From JAJECS01 sp965262745 (GTDB lineage: Bacteria > Chloroflexota > UBA11872), in assembly GCA_965262745.1 (NCBI GenBank), contig OZ253558.1:620001-684000 (forward strand): DNA of 64,000 bases, in the 5' to 3' direction. Below the pieces are notes generated by a model, which had not been told where the DNA came from, did no database searches, and saw only the letters and a list, made by a program, of their open reading frames with translations. Below are positions 17,753 through 24,548 of this stretch, in pieces. The position numbers and the translations under genes were made by a program. The number at the start of each line of letters is the position of its first letter. The first letter of the stretch is position 1.

Positions 17753-18594
17753 GTGGGTTCCTTTCCGACGCGGGCTGGCTCGCCCCGCCCCGTGCGTCGT
17801 TCCGTGGTGTCGCCGAGGGCATGGCCCGTCAGGCGAATGAAGGCGTCGTCCAACGTCTCGCCGGGCCCGGTCAACGCCGCGGGCGTCCCCCGGGCAACGA
17901 TCCGACCGTCGTCAAGGACGGCCATGCGATCGCAAAGCCGGGCGATCTCATCCATGTCGTGCGACATGAGCAGCACCGTGGCGTCGTGGCTGTCGCGCAC
18001 TTCTTGGACAAAGGCCTGCACGTCGCGCTTCGAGGCGGGGTCCAGCCCGGTCGTCGGCTCGTCCAAGACCAACAGCACCGGCGAGGTTAGAAAGGCCCGC
18101 GCCACCGCCACCTTCTGCTGCATGCCGCGCGACATCTGCTCGATCGGTCGGCTCAGAGTGGCGCCGCTGATGCCCAGCCGCTGCAGAATCTCCCGCACGC
18201 GCGGCTCCGCATCGCTCGGCGGCAGGTCGTAGAGCCGCGCCGTGAAGATGAGGTTCTCAAGCGGACTCAGCTTCTTGAAGAACGACGCCTCGACCGACAC
18301 GCGGTTCAGCAGGCGGCGCACCTGCACGGTCTCGCGCTGCACGTCGTGGCCGAACACCTCCGCGCGTCCGGCGTCGGGGATCAACAGCGTGGCCACGATG
18401 CGGGCGAGCGTGGACTTGCCGGAGCCGTTCGAACCGACGACGCCGTAGATCTCACCTCGGGCCACACGCAGAGTCACCCGGCGCAGCGCGGCCACCCGCG
18501 TCGTCGGCCGTCGAACCAGGCGCCGCAGCTCTCCCACAAGACCCGACGGGTCAAAGGTCTTTTCCAATTCGACGATTTCAATGGCAGTGGTCAT
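17749..18594 (-). CDS. ABC-2 type exporter ATP-binding protein
   Basis: 281 residues. Walker A is GSNGSGKST, the signature is MSRGMQQKVAVARAFL, Walker B is VLLVLDEPTTGLDPAS, and the H-loop is LLMSHDMDE. This matches ATPases of DrrA/CcmA/NodI-like ABC-2 exporters. The first 20 residues (TTAIEIVELEKTFDPSG) lead into a Lys/Arg-rich insertion before the core. It is the first gene after a promoter, short leader ORF and terminator on the same strand, and is coupled to its permease by a 4-base overlap. Confidence 0.9.
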   Translation of the reverse strand: MTTAIEIVELEKTFDPSGLVGELRRLVRRPTTRVAALRRVTLRVARGEIYGVVGSNGSGKSTLARIVATLLIPDAGRAEVFGHDVQRETVQVRRLLNRVSVEASFFKKLSPLENLIFTARLYDLPPSDAEPRVREILQRLGISGATLSRPIEQMSRGMQQKVAVARAFLTSPVLLVLDEPTTGLDPASKRDVQAFVQEVRDSHDATVLLMSHDMDEIARLCDRMAVLDDGRIVARGTPAALTGPGETLDDAFIRLTGHALGDTTERRTGRGEPARVGKEPT

Positions 18595-18633
18595 GTTTGG
18601 TCCTCAGGGCTGGGCGCGGCGTTTCGCGACAAC

Positions 18634-18678
18634 AAAAAACCGCGGATCGCTTGGTGGGTCTGTGCCCGGCGTCCGCGG
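18634..18678 (-). terminator. Intrinsic terminator in the leader of the ABC-2 operon
   Basis: On the minus strand CCGCGGA ... TCCGCGG (7 base pairs, 25-base loop) is followed directly by six T. It lies only 39 bases before the ATPase start codon and after the predicted promoter and leader ORF. It is therefore placed to act as an attenuator, not as the end of an upstream unit. Its 3' half is identical over 16 bases to the terminator before the ABC-F gene. Confidence 0.7.
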
Positions 18679-18760
18679 TGGCGCGTGTGATGGCTTACGA
18701 CGTCAGGACGCGGGGCGTATTCCTCCCAGAGCCGGCAGCGTAATGCTGCGGTGGGGGCGG

Positions 18761-18790
18761 CTATGCATGTCCATCAAGCAATCTCAACAT
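18761..18790 (-). CDS. Nine-codon leader peptide ORF of the ABC-2 operon
   Basis: ATG at 18790 reads MLRLLDGHA then TAG. It starts about 10 bases after the transcription start predicted from the TTGACA/TACGAT promoter, so it would be translated with almost no 5' untranslated region. It ends 82 bases before the terminator stem. The Leu-Arg-Leu-Leu run is short and could be where a drug-bound ribosome pauses, by analogy with known resistance leaders. No translation evidence is available. Confidence 0.4.
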   Translation of the reverse strand: MLRLLDGHA

Positions 18791-18806
18791 CGTTGCACTG
18801 GCCTGC

Positions 18807-18834
18807 ATCGTATGCCTTATCGCGTGGATGTCAA
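18807..18834 (-). promoter_or_regulatory. Promoter of the ABC-2 exporter operon
   Basis: TTGACA (perfect -35), a 16-base spacer and TACGAT (-10) on the minus strand. It overlaps the last codons of the upstream flippase gene. Together with the terminator at 18634 it makes a leader transcript of about 120-165 bases. Confidence 0.65.
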
Positions 18835-20166
18835 CGCCTCGGCGCCCGCGAGCTGGCGGTAGGCGCCGCGGCCGTAGCCGAACGTCGCCACGGCCTCGAC
18901 GATCAGGCTGGCCGCCCAGGCCCCCGCTCCCACGACCACGCCGGGAACGCCGCCCACGTAGAGCGTCAGCACGACAAAGGCCAGCAACGCGGCGAGCCGC
19001 CACACGTTCACGTAGAGAATCGGTCGTGTACGCCGGACCTGCATCAGCGCTGACGCAAAGATCTGTTCCTGCACGAGAATTAGTGGTAAGGGCGCCAGCA
19101 CACGCAGCCCAAGCAGCGACAGCTCGGCCAGCCGATCGCGGGCGCCGCTCACGTCCTCGATGATCGCTTGGCTCAACGGCGGCACGAACGCTGCCGCCAG
19201 CGATGCGACCAGGACAACGCCGGCGACCCCGTTTGTCACGACTGCAATCCGACGCATGCCGTCGCCGCGCGCCAGCAGCGCGAGAATGGCCGGCTGGGCG
19301 CCCCAGAGCAGGATCGTCAAGAACTGGAACAGCCCGATGGCGATGGCGAAGGCCGCCAACGAGGTCTCCGGCTCGGCAGTGCGCGCCAGCGCCGCATTGA
19401 TCACGGGCGTGGTCGCGGACGGCAGAATGGAGGCGAAGATCAGCGGTGCAAAGAAGCGCGTGACGGCACGCAAGCTGGAATCGAGGTGCAACGGCGACTG
19501 CGCCGGCAGTTCGCGCCGCAACAGGCCGTGGGTTGCGGCCAGCAGCAGCACCGTCTCGACGGCGGCGGCCAACGTGGTGCCCGCGCCCGCGGCGGCCCCT
19601 CCCTGCACGCCGGCCCCCATCAGCACGGCCGATATGGCAACGGCGCCGCCGGCGCCGAGCCCGGTGCCCAGCCAGACCAGCCGCGCCTGACCCAATCGCA
19701 GCGCCGCTCCGTGCAGATGGGTGCGTGCCACCATGAACACCGGCAGCGGGCTCAGCGTGACCAATGCGCCCCGCGCCTGGGATAGAAGATCGCCCGTGGC
19801 CGCGAACACTCCTTCGAGAATTACCTCGGCCAGCGGTGTGAGCGCCACGACGAAGCTGATCGCGCCGACGACTGCGGCCGTGATGGCGACGAAGCGGCGC
19901 AGACTCCGCAGCGCCTGCTGATCGTGCAGAAACACCAGCGTGAGCTGCTGAATGCGGAACTGGGGCAGCGCCACGATGGTGATGATCCCTAGCGCAACCG
20001 CGAAGCCGGCAATGGAAGCTTCGGGAGCCAGGGCTCGCGCCAGCAGGGCGTTCATGGCCGGGGCGAGCAGGCTCGCCATACCCAGATTGACGGAGGCCGG
20101 CAGCCAGAGTGTCAGCGCGCGCCGGCCGAACGCGGCCCGGCTGTCAGCCGCCCCACCCGCTGTCAC
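18817..20166 (-). CDS. MATE/polysaccharide flippase-like membrane protein
   Basis: 449 residues from a GTG, with about 12 hydrophobic helices spread over the whole length (LWLPASVNLGMASLLAPAM, ALGIITIVALPQFR, ILLWGAQPAILALLARG). Two similar halves and the lack of large loops resemble the MATE/MurJ/Wzx (MOP) superfamily of multidrug and lipid-sugar flippases. I cannot separate drug efflux from flippase function. It starts 10 bases after the PHP gene stop, so nuoB, the PHP gene and this gene probably form one unit. Confidence 0.65.
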   Translation of the reverse strand: MTAGGAADSRAAFGRRALTLWLPASVNLGMASLLAPAMNALLARALAPEASIAGFAVALGIITIVALPQFRIQQLTLVFLHDQQALRSLRRFVAITAAVVGAISFVVALTPLAEVILEGVFAATGDLLSQARGALVTLSPLPVFMVARTHLHGAALRLGQARLVWLGTGLGAGGAVAISAVLMGAGVQGGAAAGAGTTLAAAVETVLLLAATHGLLRRELPAQSPLHLDSSLRAVTRFFAPLIFASILPSATTPVINAALARTAEPETSLAAFAIAIGLFQFLTILLWGAQPAILALLARGDGMRRIAVVTNGVAGVVLVASLAAAFVPPLSQAIIEDVSGARDRLAELSLLGLRVLAPLPLILVQEQIFASALMQVRRTRPILYVNVWRLAALLAFVVLTLYVGGVPGVVVGAGAWAASLIVEAVATFGYGRGAYRQLAGAEALTSTR

Positions 20167-20176
20167 GGGCGCCCGG

Positions 20177-20869
20177 TCAGCGTGCGAACCAGGTTTTGAG
20201 CCGCTTGCGAAACTTTGTCGTATAGGCGTGCAGCGAGCTGCCGGCGTGCACCCAGGCGGGCGCCAGCTCCTTGTGCAGATCAGCGGTGCGCAGGTGTTCC
20301 AAGAACTCTCCCGGCTCGCTCCAGGCCTTCAGGAGCTGCCAGCTCACGCCCACCTCGCGGGCGAGATGCGAGTCCGAGCCAACCGACGCCACAAGCCCGT
20401 AGTCTCGCGCGTAGGTTTCCGCGGTCCGGTTGTCGCGCTCGCGCAAGGTACGTCCGTTGAATACTTCGAGGATGTCGATCTGCTCGCGAATGCTATCGGT
20501 AGCCTCGCGGCCCAACGCGGACCGCCGCAAGCTATCGAAGGGATGCGGCACGAGCACGAGTCCGCCCTGATCCTTGATAGCGGCCACGGTGTCGCGCGGT
20601 GACATGTCGCGCGGGATTTCTTCCCGCAGGAAGAGGCCAATGATGTCACCGTCGGTGCTCTTGATTTCCTCGGCCAGGATGACGGGCAGGGGCGAGACCT
20701 CGGCCATTTCGAAGGCGCCGGTCATCGTGTTGTGGTCCGTCACCGCCAGCGCCTGGATGCCGCGGGCCTGCAACAACTCGACCAAGCGGGCGGGACTCAG
20801 TCCGCAATCGGGCGACGCATGCGTGTGCGCGTGCAACTCCACCCGAATACGGCCATCGGATGCCGTCAC
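20177..20869 (-). CDS. PHP-domain phosphoesterase
   Basis: The GTG at 20869 puts the metal motif right at the N-terminus, giving 230 residues. PHP signatures are ELHAHTHASPDCGLSP, AVTDHNTM, a Glu in ILAEEIKS, LVPHPFD and SVGSDSHLARE. PHP proteins use three metal ions to hydrolyse phosphoesters, for example RNase AM/YciV-type 3',5'-nucleotide phosphatases and histidinol phosphatases. No histidinol-phosphate-specific feature is obvious. It lies 38 bases after nuoB on the same strand. Confidence 0.82.
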   Translation of the reverse strand: MTASDGRIRVELHAHTHASPDCGLSPARLVELLQARGIQALAVTDHNTMTGAFEMAEVSPLPVILAEEIKSTDGDIIGLFLREEIPRDMSPRDTVAAIKDQGGLVLVPHPFDSLRRSALGREATDSIREQIDILEVFNGRTLRERDNRTAETYARDYGLVASVGSDSHLAREVGVSWQLLKAWSEPGEFLEHLRTADLHKELAPAWVHAGSSLHAYTTKFRKRLKTWFAR

Positions 20870-20907
20870 GGACGTGTGCCTGAACGCCGCGCGCCTATGG
20901 TCGAAAC

Positions 20908-21558
20908 CTAGCCGACGTCGGCGGCCTGCTCCTCGCGCAGCAGCTTGTTCCGGCCGGTGCCCATGATGCCTTCGCGCTGGATCTTGCGCTGCAGCATGAC
21001 GATGCCGTCGATCAGCGCCTCGGGTCGCGGTGGGCACCCGGCGATGTACACGTCCACCGGCACGATGCGATCAACGCCCTGGAGCGTGCTGTAGCTGCGG
21101 AACGGACCGCCGCAGGTGGCGCAAGCGCCCATGGCGATGACCCACTTCGGGTCGGGCATCTGGTCGTAGAGCCGCCGCACGACCGGCGCCATCTTGTTGG
21201 TGACGGTGCCGGACACGACCATCACGTCCGACTGCCGCGGCGACGAGCGGAAAATGGTGCCGAAGCGGTCAAGGTCGTAATGCGGCGCGGCACTCGCCAT
21301 CATCTCGATCGCGCAGCAGGCTAGCCCGAAACCCAAGCCCCACAGTGAATTGGCCTGCGCCATGGAGAACAACTTGTCCACCGTGGTCGTCATGGCATCG
21401 AGTAGTCCGACGCGGTCCGACAGTTGGCGCAGCGGGATCGTGTCGTCGCCATAGACCATAGGCGCTTTGCCCCACGGCTGAACGCCGAGGGGAACCTGAT
21501 CCAGCCCAAAGTCGTGGCGGCGCTCGCCGGCCGAGCTGTCGCCGTCGCTGGTTGCCAT
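20908..21558 (-). CDS. nuoB: NADH-quinone oxidoreductase subunit B
   Basis: 216 residues from the ATG at 21558, which has GGAGG about 10 bases upstream. This subunit carries iron-sulfur cluster N2 at the quinone end of complex I. The cluster motif is complete: GLACCAIEMM, GACATCGGPF and GCPPRPEAL. A 40-residue N-terminal extension precedes the conserved start near VYGDDTIPL. No other nuo gene is adjacent, which is unusual because nuoB normally sits between nuoA and nuoC. Either the rest of complex I is encoded elsewhere, or this serves a related hydrogenase-like complex. Confidence 0.9.
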   Translation of the reverse strand: MATSDGDSSAGERRHDFGLDQVPLGVQPWGKAPMVYGDDTIPLRQLSDRVGLLDAMTTTVDKLFSMAQANSLWGLGFGLACCAIEMMASAAPHYDLDRFGTIFRSSPRQSDVMVVSGTVTNKMAPVVRRLYDQMPDPKWVIAMGACATCGGPFRSYSTLQGVDRIVPVDVYIAGCPPRPEALIDGIVMLQRKIQREGIMGTGRNKLLREEQAADVG

Positions 21559-21624
21559 GGTGGTCGGACCTCCGTCCGCTTGCGTCGTCACTGCAAACCT
21601 CGACAATTGTAGGCGGTTGCGCCA

Positions 21625-23544
21625 ATGTCTTCACAGGTGCTGTCGCGCGTAGTCGCCACGTTGACCCCGGAGGTCCCTCCCATCAGCGCTCCGAGCACCG
21701 TCCGTTGTCGATTCTTGCCTGAAGACCGCGAGATTGCAGCGGAGGTCGGCACCACGATCCTCGACGCCGCCCACGCGAACGACGTGCCCGTGGAAACGGT
21801 GTGCGCCGGCAAAGGAACCTGCGGCACCTGTCGCGTGCTCGTCCGCGACGCCGCAGTGCCGGAGGCCACGCCGCATGACAAGCGCCGGCTGGCCATCGCC
21901 CAGCTCGCCGGCGGCTGGCGCTTGGCTTGCCAGCATCCAGTGGGCGAGGGCGCCGTCTATTCGCATCCGCTGGGGATTCGGGCGGTGCGCGTGGTGGAAA
22001 GCGCCGGCCTGGGGCGTATCAGTCTGGATCCCAACGTCCAGAAGATTTATGTCAAACCAGCACCGCCGAGCCTCCACGATCCACGTGCCGACTGGACTCT
22101 GCTGCAAGACGAGCTGGCCGCCGCCGCCGGCGACCTCGATCCGACGCGGGATGCGCTGAGCCGGCTGGGGGCCATCGGCGAGGCGATCAGCGAGGGCGTC
22201 ACCGTGGTGATCGCGGGCAACCGGGTGATATCGGTCGAGCGAGGGGATACCACCGGTGAGGCCTACGGACTGGCCTTCGATATCGGCACCACGACGGTGG
22301 TCGGCGCGCTCATGGACTTGACGACCGGGCAAGAGGTCGCCGTGGCGTCGGACATCAACGGCCAGCACATCTACGGCGGCGACGTGATCAGCCGCATGAG
22401 CGCCACGATGCGCGGTCCGGAGTTCGTCGAGCGGCTGCACCGGGCGATCCTGGACACCGTGCGCGGCATCACGACGCGCTGCCTCGAGGCCGCCGACGTG
22501 CGTCCGGATCGCGTCTATGAGGCCGCGTTCGTCGGCAACACGGTGATGACGCACTTGCTGCTGGGTATCGATCCGTCGCGCATCTCGTATTCGCCGTTTG
22601 CGCCGACCACCGTGGACCCTGTATCGCTCCGGGCGTCCGAGCTCAACTTGCCGGTGCTCCCGTCGGCGTGGGTATGGGTGGCGCCGGCGGTTGCGAGCTA
22701 TGTCGGCGGCGACATCGTGGGCGTGATGCTCAGCACGAATCTGGGGCGCCGCCGCGGCACGACGCTTGTCATTGACGTCGGCACCAACGGTGAGATCGTG
22801 CTGGCGCATCGGCGCCGGCTCTTCGCCACGGCGGCGCCCGCCGGGCCGGCGTTCGAGGGCGCCGAGATCAACCGCGGCATGCGGGCGGCTCCCGGGGCGA
22901 TCGAGCGCGTACGCATGACCCCGACATCGGTGGAAGTTGAAGTGATCGGCGGGGGGGCGCCGGAGGGCATCTGCGGATCGGGCTTGGTCGACGCGGTGGC
23001 CGAGCTGCTGCGGGTCGGCGCGGTGCTGCCCAACGGGCGGCTGCTCTCGCGTGGCGAGATGGAGCGGGCGCTGCCCGGCCTGGCCGACCGCGTGCGTCCA
23101 GACGACACCGGCGGCGAATTCGTGCTCACCGGCGATCCGGCGTCGGCGGAGGACAGCATCGCGCTGCATGCCCAGGACATCCGGCGCCTGCAGCTCGCCA
23201 AAGGCAGCATCCGCTGCGGCACAAACGTCCTGCTGCGCGAAGCCGGCCTGCAGCCATCCGATGTCGACCGCGTGCTGCTGGCCGGCGCCTTTGGCAGCTA
23301 CATCGATCCGGCCAGAGCGCTGGCCATTGGCCTGCTGCCGCCCGTGCCCGTCTCGGCAGTCAAGGCCGTGGGCAACGCCGCCGGCCATGGCGCGCGCATG
23401 TGCCTGCTCTCCCTGACCTCGCGGGTACGCGCGACGGACTTGCCTGGCAGCGTGCATTATGTCGAGCTGTCGGCCGTCCCCGACTTCCAGGATCAATTCG
23501 GCGACGCCCTGGGATTTCCGGCGCCTGTCGAGGAGGCCGGCTAG
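21625..23544 (+). CDS. RACo-like [2Fe-2S]/ASKHA protein, corrinoid protein activator (DUF4445)
   Basis: 639 residues. An N-terminal plant-type ferredoxin domain carries CAGKGTCGTC and a distant Cys (RLACQHP) for a [2Fe-2S] cluster. A linker follows, then an ASKHA ATPase domain with FDIGTTTVVGALMDLTTG and VIDVGTNGEIVLAH, and a C-terminal GCG-type region (LAGAFGSYIDP). The layout matches RACo/RamA-like proteins that reduce Co(II) corrinoid methyltransferase subunits to Co(I) at the cost of ATP. No methyltransferase or corrinoid protein gene is adjacent, so the partner is unknown. It is divergent from nuoB. Confidence 0.87.
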   Translation: MSSQVLSRVVATLTPEVPPISAPSTVRCRFLPEDREIAAEVGTTILDAAHANDVPVETVCAGKGTCGTCRVLVRDAAVPEATPHDKRRLAIAQLAGGWRLACQHPVGEGAVYSHPLGIRAVRVVESAGLGRISLDPNVQKIYVKPAPPSLHDPRADWTLLQDELAAAAGDLDPTRDALSRLGAIGEAISEGVTVVIAGNRVISVERGDTTGEAYGLAFDIGTTTVVGALMDLTTGQEVAVASDINGQHIYGGDVISRMSATMRGPEFVERLHRAILDTVRGITTRCLEAADVRPDRVYEAAFVGNTVMTHLLLGIDPSRISYSPFAPTTVDPVSLRASELNLPVLPSAWVWVAPAVASYVGGDIVGVMLSTNLGRRRGTTLVIDVGTNGEIVLAHRRRLFATAAPAGPAFEGAEINRGMRAAPGAIERVRMTPTSVEVEVIGGGAPEGICGSGLVDAVAELLRVGAVLPNGRLLSRGEMERALPGLADRVRPDDTGGEFVLTGDPASAEDSIALHAQDIRRLQLAKGSIRCGTNVLLREAGLQPSDVDRVLLAGAFGSYIDPARALAIGLLPPVPVSAVKAVGNAAGHGARMCLLSLTSRVRATDLPGSVHYVELSAVPDFQDQFGDALGFPAPVEEAG

Positions 23545-23611
23545 GCCCAACTTGTGCGCCGCGCTCTGCGGCGCCCAATTCGGCCGCGGTCGCCGCGAAG
23601 CCCGATCGCCG

Positions 23612-24373
23612 CTACGTGGTTGCGGCGATCTCGCGAATTTGCGCGGCCACGACGGTAGCCGCGGCCTCGAGGTAGCGACGGCCCAACTCGGTCGTAGCGT
23701 GCGCCGCGTCATCGCTGGCGCCGGTTGGGCGGTCGCCCGGAAAGCCGCCGGTGCGGACGTCGGTTACGTTTCCGATGCCGCCGGACGGCCATCGACCGCT
23801 GCGCACCGGGATGCGATCGGTGTGGACCAGGTCGGGGTCCAGGTGGAGCATCAGCGACGTTTCAAATGACCCCGCGTGCCCGGGGATCGAGAATTCCCCG
23901 TCGTGGGGAACGGCCTCGAGCGCCTCACGCGCGATGTCCCAGTAGCTGCCGGCGACGACATGCATTTCCCGGAAGGCGAGGACGAAGTCGCGCGCGGTCT
24001 GCTGGATCAGAAACTCGTTGCCGCCATGACCGTTCAGGATCAGGACGCGGCGAAAGCCCATCATCCGCAGGCTGTCGAGCAGCTCGTACAGGACCACGCC
24101 AAAGGTGCGGCTGGTGAGCGTGAGCACGCCGGGCCACGGCAGGTGGTGGTGCGAGCTGCCGAAGTGGAGCGGCGGGCAGACGACGGCGTTCAATTCCGGA
24201 CCCACGGCGTCGGCGGCGCGCCGGGCGACAGCCATGCAGCACATCGTGTCGAGCCCCACCGGGTTGTGCGGCCCGTGCTGCTCGATGGCCGCCGTGGGCA
24301 GGACCGCCACCGCCGAGGGCGCCAAGGCGCCGATTTCATCGCGTGTCAATCGTTCAAATGCCACGTGGGCCAT
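23612..24373 (-). CDS. Creatininase family amidohydrolase
   Basis: The ATG at 24373 has AGAGGTG just upstream; 253 residues. Family motifs are AIEQHGPHNPVGLDT, FGSSHHHLPWPGVLTL, LILNGHGGNE and GHAGSFETS, which provide the two-zinc site. Relatives include creatininase, the riboflavin-pathway hydrolase ArfB and the mycofactocin peptidase MftE. No mycofactocin or deazaflavin gene is nearby, so the substrate is open. It converges with the RACo-like gene and is separated from clpC by a long hairpin. Confidence 0.87.
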   Translation of the reverse strand: MAHVAFERLTRDEIGALAPSAVAVLPTAAIEQHGPHNPVGLDTMCCMAVARRAADAVGPELNAVVCPPLHFGSSHHHLPWPGVLTLTSRTFGVVLYELLDSLRMMGFRRVLILNGHGGNEFLIQQTARDFVLAFREMHVVAGSYWDIAREALEAVPHDGEFSIPGHAGSFETSLMLHLDPDLVHTDRIPVRSGRWPSGGIGNVTDVRTGGFPGDRPTGASDDAAHATTELGRRYLEAAATVVAAQIREIAATT

Positions 24374-24484
24374 CAGTGCACCTCTGAGGGCAATGCCGCG
24401 TAGCAGATGGTGAGCCACACCGCCGCCGCCCGCAACCGCAGAATTTCGTTGCCTTGCGGCGCGAGGCGCGGAACAATGCGAATC

Positions 24485-24540
24485 CCGGTCATTGAACGGC
24501 CCTTGCGCCGGGGAGGCCGTGAGGGCCGTTCCCCGACCGG
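24485..24540 (-). terminator. Long nested hairpin after clpC
   Basis: CCGGTC (24485-24490) pairs with GACCGG (24535-24540), and GAACGGCCC (24494-24502) with GGGCCGTTC (24523-24531), 8 bases after the clpC stop. There is no T-run. Position and strength suggest the end of the heat-shock transcript. Confidence 0.5.
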
Positions 24541-24548
24541 TCCCGCGT

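Noticed and set aside
18761..18808. Longer version of the ABC-2 leader peptide starting at an ATG near 18808
   Set aside because: That ATG lies within the predicted -10 element and would not be transcribed from this promoter; the ATG at 18790 is kept.
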